From: Ruminococcoides sp052118065
GTDB taxonomy: Bacteria; Bacillota; Clostridia; Oscillospirales; Acutalibacteraceae
DNA: 64,000 nt
Direction of reading: 5' to 3'
Assembly (NCBI GenBank): GCA_052118065.1
Contig: JBQKHY010000008.1
Coordinates: 1 to 64,000, forward strand
A program made the translations under genes and the position numbers. The first letter of the stretch is position 1. Each line of letters opens with the position of its first letter. The notes below the pieces were generated by a model that searched no databases, had not been told where the DNA came from, and was given only the letters and a program-made list of their open reading frames with translations. Below, piece by piece: positions 26,701 to 35,500 of this stretch.

Positions 26701-27331
26701 GAGAACATGGACTACTGATGTAAATGAATATGTATTAGAAGGTGTATTAGAGGAAGGCGAAACTTACTATCTATACGAAAAATCAGCTCCTAATGTTGAA
26801 TATGAGTTAGCGAAACACATTGAATTTGTGGTAAGCAGTAATGACGAAAAACAAATAATTACTATGAAGGATAATTATAAACGAGGTAGTATAATAATTA
26901 ATAAGACCGATAATGAAGGTAATGTACTGACCGGTGCTGAATTTGAATTATATAAGTCCGATGGTACTAAAATATCTTCAACAGTGGTACAAGATGGTTT
27001 ATATACAGTAGGAGGCAACACCGATATATATAAAGTAGATAGTAATGGTACTTTTAAGGTTGATAAACTGCGTTTTGGTGATTACTACTTTATTGAAACA
27101 AAAGCCCCAAAAGGACGAACACCATATGCAGGTAAAATTGAATTTTCAATTAAAGATGATAACACATTAAATCTTCAACTTACTGTTAAAGATGATTATT
27201 CTATTTATCCTAATACCGGTGGTAGTGGTTATAATATTCCAATTATATTAGCTATATCAAGTATTGCTATATCTATTGGTTTATTAATATTTATTAAGAA
27301 AAAATCAAAAACAAAGGAGACAGAACAATGA
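23789..27331 (+). CDS. Thioester-domain, Cna-B-type pilus adhesin
   Basis: This is a surface protein of about 1180 residues. A signal peptide leads to a thioester domain: Cys about residue 99 (RVYCLNM) and Gln about 193 (ATQLLIWE) can form the internal Cys-Gln bond used for covalent host binding. Prealbumin/SpaA-like (Cna-B) repeats with YYLKEIEAPSGYH, YYLYEKSAPN and YYFIETKAPKG E-boxes follow. The sorting signal is YPNTGG, a hydrophobic helix and KKKSK. The strong RBS AAGGAGAG at 23741 points to an in-frame ATA at 23756, not to the TTG at 23789 or ATG at 23795; starting there restores a basic n-region (RTLLLINKK). It overlaps the major pilin gene by four bases and is likely the tip adhesin. 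Confidence 0.85.
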   Translation: MAMLFSMLILISTIMVAYTVKAETDAKAKSNYSLAYNNPYGTIRIDSDGNYKSSSKILAIRSLTTKVNNKNTIVIPKGYSMAQSYITPVESGNSNRVYCLNMGNHPYPKNGLNKGSNDWDSLSDAQQEAIQNILALGMEGSLKGSSASNDVFKAKNWSENSHNKGSIVNHRFYRSTSYGSGIYSDSEIYMATQLLIWEITSKFRSANPSNIGTSSCYLVNAFYDKNTNTNVNLKKVYDFISERLATMNQIPSFTKLDSNDKNIKTYKFNVKVNESTGQHTIYPSVYNIKSTNSNVLKHYSGLADNIAIKYKNAVTGDTEYLNVETKISNNTLQMTPSLYKDKKGNYVQKPNYKVVGSSFQYHSEEKDLFKGSYDKNKSVKRKANIITYGPGGDEPTAQDQIGINNTSVQIDPVNAYFNLTVGSSKQVDSNERTFNIQKEMRIKSDSIQEGVKTDELSSNEEGYYFYVTLPNSSATSKNAVNIEFASLDGNSLKYNSLKSQNSSEALSLKAKNTSGNYNIYYNSTLKEYYTIVGPTDSEGVTNTVDEFMKKYINSSISSSSMPYGNYYVYELGLKKTNVNFNDPAQFMNPNNYNMADYIESYNFSYKDHLNAFNTTTNSYNTRIVKTVDSSGVTHNITEQIRATKKDLNNLESINDYYKRLKRVYRAYSPSSSTVTITNVNLFSVPIRFQKYSEDGIYRKILFKLEKKDANGNWIRCDLNKLIKSNVDSDYTTKYPYVNISNGEVCTYDEDNRYIINENKYGTDKIGITPWLYLTEGDYRVTELGHIDKVNTDNTIETSFKHYIIKPDPIEFSVGEDSNILRRSPYYGIYIENKINVTLRVFKSDSNGKPLNGAVYGLYNKNDNLLSTVTTDTMTINGSSYDGVAEIDGLAYEDTDVGDYYLKEIEAPSGYHLDTEKHQVVFNKDDLSKNNYVNVYKLSDSPTKVAFNKVDEEGKPLSGAVLQLLDKNHNLMRTWTTDVNEYVLEGVLEEGETYYLYEKSAPNVEYELAKHIEFVVSSNDEKQIITMKDNYKRGSIIINKTDNEGNVLTGAEFELYKSDGTKISSTVVQDGLYTVGGNTDIYKVDSNGTFKVDKLRFGDYYFIETKAPKGRTPYAGKIEFSIKDDNTLNLQLTVKDDYSIYPNTGGSGYNIPIILAISSIAISIGLLIFIKKKSKTKETEQ

Positions 27332-28800
27332 AAAATTTAAAAAGTTTGTTAGTAATGCTTGTGATTATTGCATTAAGCATTATGTCAATCCCGTTTAGTG
27401 TAAGTGCTGCATCATCACTTAAAAATGATGATAATGTAAAGATTAGTGTTAGTTGCAATAAGAAAGGCTACACTTTTGAAATGTACCAAGTTGCAACACT
27501 AGAGTCAACAACATCAAACCCTTTTGAAACGAATTATAAAACAAATGTGTCAGATATTGCTGAGTCAATTAAGAATGGTAATACTAAAGAAGCTCTAACT
27601 AAGTTAGATACAATCACTACATTACCTTCAACTGCTAAGTCATTCGGTACTTTTGATACTGATAAAGCGACCGAAAAGACTTTTAATGACTTACCACAAG
27701 GTATTTATTACATTAGAGCTATCGAATATCCTGCTGATGTAACAAAAGTAGAGAACAGTCTACTTGCTTTACCTTATTATACTTCAGATAAAGGTTGGGT
27801 TTATACTTATGATACTATTGAATTAGCTAAAAAGGTTGTTGAAACTCCACCTACTACTAAAAAGGAAATTACAAATTCAACAAAAAATAATGTTAATTTT
27901 ACTGATGTATCATTAGGTGATACCGTAGATTATAAATTAACAAATACAATTACAGGTAGTAAGCAAATTAGACTTACTAAATATACTGTATATGATGATA
28001 TGTCAAAGGGTTTAACACTTAACAAGAATTCATTTAAAGTATATCTAGCTGATGCAAATGGTACTAAATTATCAGATATTACTGATTTTAAGACAACAGT
28101 TACTTCTGAAGGTGAAGGTAAGGCAACTGGTTTTAATGTTGCACTATCAAGTACTTATCTACAGAAAGATGCTTTTTATGAAGCATCACAGGTTGTTGTA
28201 GAATATAGTGCAGTACTAAATAAATATGCAGTAGTAGGTAAGGAAGGTAACCCTAACACCGATACAAAACTTGAATATGGTAATCGCTCTAAAACTTCTT
28301 ATGTTGAAGGTAATACCGTTTATGTTTACACATATTGCGTAGGAGCAACAAAGTATGATGAAAAGGGTAACAAGTTAGCAGGTGCTGAATTTCCTTTATA
28401 TAAGACAATTGAGGACGCAACTGCACAACAAAATGAAATTGCCGTAGGTACATCCAATTCTGAGGGTAAGGTAACATTTATTAGTAAGACAGAAAATAGC
28501 GAAATTAGATTACAGTCCGGAAAATACTACATTGTAGAAACAAAAGCCCCATCTGGCTACAACCTATACGGTAAAGTAATTGAAATCAATATTAATGCAA
28601 CTTATAATAATACCTTTATTAACGGAACTTATGTTAATCAGTGTCCTAATAATGGCATTGCAACCGTAGATGTAACAGACTCAAAAGTTACTTTACCATC
28701 TACAGGTGGTTATGTTATTTACTACACTATTACAGGTATTGCTTTAATTTCAATTGGTGGTATTTCTCTAATTCTATTAAAAAAGAAAAAGAACAAATAA
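27328..28800 (+). CDS. LPXTG-anchored major pilin (SpaH/EbpB-like)
   Basis: The 490-residue protein starts in an ATGA overlap with the adhesin gene. A signal peptide ends near VSAAS. The first domain has an EMYQVATLE core and the next is an isopeptide fold (residues about 180-330). The C-terminal Cna-B domain has AGAEFPLYK, the E-box YYIVETKAPSGYN, then LPSTGGY, a membrane helix and KKKKNK. Class C sortases link such subunits through a pilin-motif lysine; a candidate lies near TKYTVYDDM. The downstream intercistronic hairpin and the sortase gene complete a classic pilus operon. Confidence 0.88.
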   Translation: MKNLKSLLVMLVIIALSIMSIPFSVSAASSLKNDDNVKISVSCNKKGYTFEMYQVATLESTTSNPFETNYKTNVSDIAESIKNGNTKEALTKLDTITTLPSTAKSFGTFDTDKATEKTFNDLPQGIYYIRAIEYPADVTKVENSLLALPYYTSDKGWVYTYDTIELAKKVVETPPTTKKEITNSTKNNVNFTDVSLGDTVDYKLTNTITGSKQIRLTKYTVYDDMSKGLTLNKNSFKVYLADANGTKLSDITDFKTTVTSEGEGKATGFNVALSSTYLQKDAFYEASQVVVEYSAVLNKYAVVGKEGNPNTDTKLEYGNRSKTSYVEGNTVYVYTYCVGATKYDEKGNKLAGAEFPLYKTIEDATAQQNEIAVGTSNSEGKVTFISKTENSEIRLQSGKYYIVETKAPSGYNLYGKVIEININATYNNTFINGTYVNQCPNNGIATVDVTDSKVTLPSTGGYVIYYTITGIALISIGGISLILLKKKKNK

Positions 28801-28830
28801 TTGTATGCTTTGTAGTAAATAGTAAATGAA

Positions 28831-28869
28831 AAAGGAATGGTAGAGAACATCAATCTCTATCATTCCTTT
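28831..28869 (+). promoter_or_regulatory. Intercistronic hairpin between pilin and sortase
   Basis: A 16-bp stem (28831-28846 with 28854-28869, AAAGGAATGGTAGAGA against TCTCTATCATTCCTTT) lies 30 bases after the pilin stop with no T run behind it. It is likely an attenuator or mRNA-stabilising element keeping pilin above sortase. Confidence 0.65.
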
Positions 28870-28895
28870 ACTAATGTTGAGGGAAATTTAATGAT

Positions 28896-29720
28896 ATGAA
28901 AAAGGTTATATCTATTATATTAGTTTGTATTATTGTTGTTGGAATTGGAATATTACTATATCCTATAATAAGTAACAGTGTTAATAGTTATTACAATTCA
29001 AGCAACATTAATGAATATAATAATAATGTCAAAAGTTTAAATAATAATGAAATTAATAATATGCTAAATAAAGCTGTTGAATATAATAATGCCGTTGCAA
29101 CAAGTTCTTATAATAATGGAATAATAAATTATGGTGAACAATATAAAAAAGTAATCAAATCGTATGATAATATTCTAAATTTTGAAAACGGAGTAATAGG
29201 CTACATAGAAATACCTAGAATTAATGTATATTTACCAATATATCAAGGAGATTTAAAAGATGTTTTGACAAAAGGTGCTGTGCATATGAAAGGTACATCC
29301 TTTCCTATTGGTGGTAAAGGAACTCATGCAGTAATTTCAGCTCATAGTGGTTATCCACAACAAAAATTCTTTGATGATTTAGATAATTTAAAAAAAGGTG
29401 ATATTTTTCGTATTACTGTTCTTAACAAGAAACTTGAATATAAAATTATAAAAATTAATATAGTAAAGCCATCTGATACTTCACATACAAAAATTAATCA
29501 GAATGAAGATTTAGTTACATTGGTTACTTGTTATCCTTACGGTATAAACTCCCATAGATTACTTGTAACTGGGGAAAGACAGTATAATAATGATAATTCT
29601 AATAAAAATGTAATACATAAAAATAACGATATTAAAATATCATATAAAACCTCTTTTATACCTATTGTTTTAATTCTTTCTTATATATTTATATTTATTT
29701 ATAAGGTAAAAAGGCATTAA
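28896..29720 (+). CDS. Class C-type (pilin-polymerising) sortase
   Basis: The 274-residue protein has an N-terminal membrane helix (VISIILVCIIVVGIGILLYP), an external catalytic domain and a C-terminal membrane helix (FIPIVLILSYIFIFIYKV), the two-anchor layout of class C sortases. The catalytic triad is visible: His150 (ISAHSG), Cys212 (LVTCYPYG) and Arg221 (SHRLLVTGER). The region preceding the core (YIEIPRINVYLPIYQG) is also family-typical. A lid DPW/DPF-like motif is not obvious. It would polymerise the pilin at 27328 and attach the adhesin at 23789. Confidence 0.9.
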   Translation: MKKVISIILVCIIVVGIGILLYPIISNSVNSYYNSSNINEYNNNVKSLNNNEINNMLNKAVEYNNAVATSSYNNGIINYGEQYKKVIKSYDNILNFENGVIGYIEIPRINVYLPIYQGDLKDVLTKGAVHMKGTSFPIGGKGTHAVISAHSGYPQQKFFDDLDNLKKGDIFRITVLNKKLEYKIIKINIVKPSDTSHTKINQNEDLVTLVTCYPYGINSHRLLVTGERQYNNDNSNKNVIHKNNDIKISYKTSFIPIVLILSYIFIFIYKVKRH

Positions 29721-29751
29721 TTCCAATAATATATATGAAAGTAAATTGTTC

Positions 29752-29780
29752 TTGATATTGGACTGATGGTTAGATATAAT
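29752..29780 (+). promoter_or_regulatory. Sigma-A-type promoter
   Basis: TTGATA (29752-29757) and TATAAT (29775-29780) are 17 bases apart, 42 bases before the Big_2 gene at 29823. This gene therefore has a host-type promoter separate from the pilus operon. Confidence 0.7.
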
Positions 29781-29822
29781 TAAGGTAGAGATATAGAAAT
29801 AATCAAATGAGGAGGGCATTGT

Positions 29823-31679
29823 ATGAAAAAATTAATATCATTGCTGATTTCAATATCTATTATTGCAAGTTCATTATGTATTAGTTATTTTGCTATTGAA
29901 ACAACAGAAAATAAAAACTCAATCGTTTCTACAGCTGATAATAGTACACCGGACGAACCTATTACTGAAGTAACATCAAGTCCTACAGAATTTTCTACTG
30001 AGAGTAGTACAGAACAGACAACGGTTAGCACAACAAATACTACTTCAAGTAGTACAGCCGAAAGTTCTACAGAACCTACTACAACAGAACCAACTGATAT
30101 TAAAGTTATATCTATTAAATTAAACAAAGTAAATTGTACTATTTATAATAATCAAAAAGTACAGTTGAAGGCTATTGTAAATCCTATAAACGCAATTAAT
30201 AAAAAAGTTAGTTGGGTATCTAGTAATAGTCAAATTGCCACAGTAGATAGGAACGGTAAAGTCAAGGCTATTAGAGCAGGTAAAGCTACTGTTACTGCAA
30301 CTTCTACTGATGGTAGTAATGTATCGGCTAAGTGTGTAATTAAGGTAGTGCAAAGGGTTAACAAAGTAAATTTAAACAAAAGTGTTATTAATTTATCTAA
30401 GAAAGGTAACATTGCAAAAGTGAATGCTACAATACTTCCAAACAATGCTTTTAAAAAGTCAGTAATTTGGAAATCGAATAACACTAAAGTTGCTACTGTA
30501 GATAAGTATGGTAAAATTAAGGCAACAAATAAAGGAATAACTTATGTTATTGCTAGAGCGAAAGATGGTAGTAACAAGTTTGCAAAGGTGCTTGTTGTTG
30601 TAGGACCAAAGGTACAAAAAATCACTTTAAATAAATCTTCTGTGACTCTTAACAGAAGTACAAAGAATATAACATATCAACTTAAGAAATCAATAAAGAA
30701 TAAAAATGCAACCTATAAGGCCGTTGATTGGTACACATCAAATAAGAATATTGCTACTGTTGACATTAATGGTAAAGTGACGGTACTCAAGAAAGGTACA
30801 GTAACTATCACAGTAAGAACAAAGGATGGTAGTAATAAGTATGCAAAGTGCAAGATTACTGTAAAACAACTTGTAACTAAACTATCTTACAACAGTAAAA
30901 AACAGGCTAAGGAAGTATATAGGAATAAAACTATTAAATTCAATGTTATAGTCACTCCTAATAATGTTAATAATAAGGGACTAACTTATTCTTCTAGTAA
31001 CGAAAAAATTGCTACAGTTACTTCTAATGGCCTTATTAAGGGTATAAAAGAAGGTACAGTAACTATTACGGCTAAAGCTAAAGATGACAGTAAGAAAACA
31101 GTAAAATTAAAAGTTAAGATTAAAAAACCACCAATTACCATAAATACAAAACTAAGTAATAATGAATTTAATTCAAATAAAAAGTATGTTGATATGTATG
31201 TTAATGAATTGAACAAATATTTTAAGTCATGTGGTGCAGTAATTAATCCTAACTTAAAAGGTTCTTCACAGTATTGTGTTAGAGGCACATCAACATTTAG
31301 AAATAATACTTCAATCAAAGATTTTATGGTTGGAACTATAGGTTTGTGGACTAATAGAAGAGCAACAGATACATTTAATAATAGTGATGACCATAATACT
31401 GACACATGGAAAAATATTAAGACAAAGCAAGAATTAATTGATTTTGAAAACTATGTTGAGAAAATAAGTTGTGTCATATTTGATGAATATAATCCTAATA
31501 AAATGTTGAATTCCGAATGGAATGGATGGAAAAAATTCTGCAAATATACAAATTCTGATGGGATAGTAAATGTTTATGTATATGCGATACCAAATGGTGA
31601 TTATGACTATGAAGTTCGTATGTATTGGGATTGGAATAGTAACTTAAAGGTTTTGGGTATCCCTTTAGTAAAGGAATAG
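29823..31679 (+). CDS. Secreted Big_2 (Ig-like) repeat protein
   Basis: The 618-residue protein has a signal peptide (LISLLISISIIASSLCISYF), a Ser/Thr/Glu-rich stalk (about residues 40-95) and four Big_2 domains of about 80 residues. Each domain ends with ATVDRNGKVKAIRAGKATVT-type signatures (VATVDKYGKIKAT, IATVDINGKVTVLKKGTVT and IATVTSNGLIKGIKEGTVT). The last 190 residues are a unique cysteine-containing domain (FKSCGAVINP, SQYCVRG, WNGWKKFCKY) that I do not recognise. No sorting signal or lipobox is present, so it is probably released or non-covalently wall-bound. Confidence 0.78.
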   Translation: MKKLISLLISISIIASSLCISYFAIETTENKNSIVSTADNSTPDEPITEVTSSPTEFSTESSTEQTTVSTTNTTSSSTAESSTEPTTTEPTDIKVISIKLNKVNCTIYNNQKVQLKAIVNPINAINKKVSWVSSNSQIATVDRNGKVKAIRAGKATVTATSTDGSNVSAKCVIKVVQRVNKVNLNKSVINLSKKGNIAKVNATILPNNAFKKSVIWKSNNTKVATVDKYGKIKATNKGITYVIARAKDGSNKFAKVLVVVGPKVQKITLNKSSVTLNRSTKNITYQLKKSIKNKNATYKAVDWYTSNKNIATVDINGKVTVLKKGTVTITVRTKDGSNKYAKCKITVKQLVTKLSYNSKKQAKEVYRNKTIKFNVIVTPNNVNNKGLTYSSSNEKIATVTSNGLIKGIKEGTVTITAKAKDDSKKTVKLKVKIKKPPITINTKLSNNEFNSNKKYVDMYVNELNKYFKSCGAVINPNLKGSSQYCVRGTSTFRNNTSIKDFMVGTIGLWTNRRATDTFNNSDDHNTDTWKNIKTKQELIDFENYVEKISCVIFDEYNPNKMLNSEWNGWKKFCKYTNSDGIVNVYVYAIPNGDYDYEVRMYWDWNSNLKVLGIPLVKE

Positions 31680-31810
31680 TAAAAAAAGCCAAGTGCCTAG
31701 TAAGGTACTTGACTTTATACTTGTTAGAAGCAACAGATATGTAAGTTATTTCTAATATTTCCCACATAAATATTTTAACATACATTATATTTTATATCAA
31801 GAAATTAATT

Positions 31811-31870
31811 TATAATTTAGGGCGAGAAAACCCATGACTTTATTCGTGGGATGAAAGCCCTTTATTTTAT
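31811..31870 (+). mobile_element. Solitary IS605-type left end
   Basis: Sixty bases beginning TATAATTTAGGGCGAG and ending AAAGCCCTTTATTTTAT match the inverted copy of the left end of the IS605 element (about 53055-53115) with only a few changes in the hairpin tip. No transposase accompanies it, so it is a remnant of an earlier insertion or an excision scar. Confidence 0.75.
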
Positions 31871-32030
31871 TATTGTATATTTAGACACTGGTTTAATTCT
31901 AAAAGAAGCTTTAAAGAAAGAATTGATTACAGAAAGTACAGGAAATAGGATGTGGACAAGTATGAAATTAAGAAAAAGAAAATTACCATATCAAACATTC
32001 ACTGAATTCCTAAAAAATAATAGACAATAA
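31851..32030 (+). pseudogene. Gene fragment behind the solitary IS end
   Basis: A 59-codon frame starts at an ATG inside the IS end and continues into unrelated sequence (DTGLILKEALKKELITES, then KRKLPYQTFTEFLKNN). It has no ribosome-binding site. It looks like the 3' tail of a gene whose front was lost together with the IS. The parent family is not recognisable. A perfect-looking terminator follows at 32040-32079. Confidence 0.4.
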
Positions 32031-32039
32031 ATAAAAGAA

Positions 32040-32079
32040 GAACCCATCTAACATTAAAAGTCAGATGGGTCCTTCTTAT
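32040..32079 (+). terminator. Terminator-like hairpin
   Basis: AGAAGAACCCATCTAAC pairs with GTCAGATGGGTCCTTCT apart from two mismatches. The tail is short. Bases 32080-32280 beyond it show nothing recognisable. Confidence 0.6.
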
Positions 32080-32287
32080 AGTTGATTAATTGTAATAGAG
32101 TGACAACAAAGAGAAAACCTAGCATTCTAAATTTGCGATTATTTAGATCTAGAATTCATAGGTAAACTATTTGTTATTTCCTTTTTTCATTTTAATTATA
32201 TCATAATTTCTGCTAATGTCAAGAATTGTATATTATAGCCATACATCTTATTGATGTGTGGATTTTTTGTGTTTAATTTTATATTTT

Positions 32288-32318
32288 GAAGGTACTAAAT
32301 AGTACCTTCTATTTTTTT
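32288..32318 (+). terminator. GGTACT-type palindromic terminator
   Basis: GAAGGTACTA pairs with TAGTACCTTC and is followed by TATTTTTTTAG. It precedes the promoter of the second adhesin exactly as the copy at 23525 precedes that of the first. Confidence 0.85.
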
Positions 32319-32342
32319 AGTTTTTATTTTCAAAAGTTTTTT

Positions 32343-32547
32343 TCATTATATATATAGAGAATATGTTATAAAACTTTCAGTATTGTTAAAAGTTGTAAAT
32401 CAAATTCTTTCTTTTTGAGTGTAAAATGCTGAAAGTTTATATATATTTTTCCCTAACCCAATATATATAGTGAGGAAGTGAATCCAATGCAGTAATTAAT
32501 ATTGTAAGATGACTAAATTATAATTTAGAAGAAAGGAAGAAAAACTC
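32343..32547 (+). promoter_or_regulatory. TCATTATAT box and long 5' UTR of the second adhesin
   Basis: TCATTATATATATAG (from 32343) follows CAAAAGTTTTTT. The 190-base untranslated region contains a 10-bp inverted repeat AAACTTTCAG/CTGAAAGTTT spaced by about 45 bases, then AGAAAGGAAG before the ATG. The length and structure suggest post-transcriptional control. Confidence 0.5.
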
Positions 32548-35500
32548 ATGAGATTTAAAAAATTTCCAACAAAAATTTGTTCTCTGGTGTTAATAGCTAT
32601 TATGGCCATTTCTGTTTTTACACCGATTGCAAGTGCAGCTGAAATTGAGGATACAACTGTAGGTGCTACTTCATCATCTACAACTGAAAGTTCAACTGCC
32701 CCATCAACTACAGAAGAAGAAACAACTTCTACTTCAAATGTTGATATTCAAAAGACTAGTAACAGTAATGTTTATAAGGTTAAAGAGAAAGAGAAAGTTT
32801 CAACAGGTGCAAGTTCAAAAGCAAAGTCAAGTTCAGCATATATGACAAATGTTAATAAGGCTGTTAATGAAGACTCAAAGATACTTGTATCTACAGGTTC
32901 ATCATCAAAGAATTATTCTTTGATTATGTACAATGGTAACTATGATAATAATAAAATTGTTTTTACAAGAACAATTAGAGGTCTAAAAAATCAAATTGAT
33001 AAAACACCGACAAGTATCAGTGGCACAGTAGAAATTTATTTAGTTGGTCCGGAAAAAGGTTGGTCTGCACTAGGTAAGTATTGTACAAATTATAATGCAG
33101 CCGTTAATGATGGTTATAAACCAATTTTCTGCGTTTATCCACATGCTAATGTTACTAACAACGGTAACCAAGGATATAAGCAAAATTACTTCAATATTTA
33201 TTACAATAAAATGAGTAAAGATATGAAAGATGCTTTAGGTTATCTTTCTTCTGCCGGTGTTCCAGGTAGATATATGGGTAAGACAGCATGTTATGCTACT
33301 CAGTTAATTTATTGGGAATTTATCACAGGTTTAAGAAGTACAAGTACACTTCAGCTTAAGAAAAGCTCTAATAACCTATCAAAGTACATTAAAAATGCTA
33401 AAAACGGTAGCGTTACCGTTTCAAACATCCAGAAAATGTACAATTCTATTGATAGTAAGCTAAAATCATATGGTGAAAACGCAAAAGGATATAGATATAT
33501 TTACAGTGATAGAAAACCTGGTTATGAAACTAATCAAAGAACTTTTGCATCATCAATGAAAGATGCCAAAGGTAAAGCTACTTTAAACGGTAACCAAATT
33601 AGCAAAAAGGCTACATATAAGTATGAATATAAGATGAAGCTTCTATATCCATCAAGATACACTGATTATAAGATTGTAAATGGTAGTGGACAAAAGGCAT
33701 CCGGTACTAATGGTAAATTTACTTTGTCTGTAAGCAAAGGTGGATACATTACAATCAAGTCAAAGAAATCTATTCAAGAATATAAAGAAGCCTTTTATCT
33801 AACTTTTAAGCAAAATGCAAGTGGTTCATATAAGACATTTGCAGGTACTAACTCAGCATTCGGTGTAAATGTTTCTAAGAGTTTTACAAGCCAAAATTTA
33901 ATGGAAGCAGGTAAGGTTAATCCTAAACTTTACTATTATAGATTGAATAGTACTAAGCCTAATGAAAATTTTGGTGCTTTAAATGTATTGAAAAATACTT
34001 ATGACTCAGAAGGTGATGAAATCACTGATGAATCACAGTTAAAGGGTTGGACTTTCCAAATCACTTATTACAATGAAAATAATATTAAAACATCTGTACT
34101 AAGAACTACTAAAGATGATGGTAAAGTTGATAGAATTGATAAAATTAAACTTCACTCAAAGGCAACAGTAAAAGAAATTGGTAGAGCTATCGGCAGTAAT
34201 GACGAATCAAAATATACTAATGTAACAACTATTAATGGTAAGAAATATGGTTTCCCAGAAAAGTGGGATTCTAGTAAAACACAGGTAGCTGTTAACAGTA
34301 GTTCATATACTACTGGTTTATCAAAAACTGTTACTATTACAGGTATTTCTACTGTTTCATTTAAATTTAAAAACATTAAAGTAGTAAAGAAACAAGTTAG
34401 AGTATTGAAAACATCAGATGATGATAAAGTAGATGGTTTCTACTTTAGAATTTATGATAAGGATTACAAAGATGGTACTAGTAAGGTATGTCACCTTAAC
34501 GAACAGATTGTAGGTCCTACAGATGACTCCGGTTATACACAGTATGTAGATACTAATGACAATAAAGCCTTTAAAATGGGTATTCATGAACTAGGTGTGT
34601 ATGTTAGTGGTGACAAGAAAGACGAAAAGTCTTACCAGATTCCATCACAGTATGATCCACAGGAAGAAGATACAATTGTTGATGTTACTAAAGAAATGTC
34701 AAAAGCTGAAGGTGAAGTCCACAATGTATGTTCCGGCTATATTAAGATTGTTAAAACAGACAATCTAACAGGCTCATTTGTTCCTAATGCAACATACGGT
34801 ATTTTCTATAACGAAACTTATCAAACGGTAAATAAAGATAATGTTAGTGGTGAAGATACATCCGGTGATGATGAACAGGTAAAGGTAGATACTGATGATT
34901 CTAATTTTACTTATGATGATAAATCTGATGCTGAAGATACAGATGACTCAAAAGGTGATGATACACCGGAAACTGAAACTACTCAGCCTACAACTTCTAG
35001 TTATGAAGACAGTGATGATGACGATACATCAGATGTAACTGTTGATGATAAGGAAGAAGTTGATGATTCAAAGGTTACTGACATCATTAATAAAGATGAA
35101 GACCTTTCAACTGATGATCCGGATGGTGAAATTACACAGGTAACAAATAAGAGACTTGTACAGGGCATTAACCTTGTAGGTACAATCACAACTGATGATA
35201 AGGGTGAAGCTATTAGTGATAGCCTACCAATCGGCACTTACTATCTACAAGAAATTTCTGCACCGGAACACTATGTTCTAAGTGATGAAGTATACAAAGT
35301 AGAAATTAAACCTGGCGAAAACACAGTAGAACACCCAAATGTTGTTGAACAGAAGGTTGAAGACTCACCTGTAGTTGTAAAGGTTAATAAGTATAATGCT
35401 GAAATTCACGAACAGGGCAAGGAAAATGAAGAAAACCTTGCAGGTGCAGTAATGCAGTTACTTGATGCTGAAAATGGTAATAAGGTTATCTATGAATGGA

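Noticed and set aside
35001..35237. Antisense frame within the acidic linker of the second adhesin
   Set aside because: It is the reverse reading of an Asp/Ser/Thr-rich coding repeat with no ribosome-binding site.
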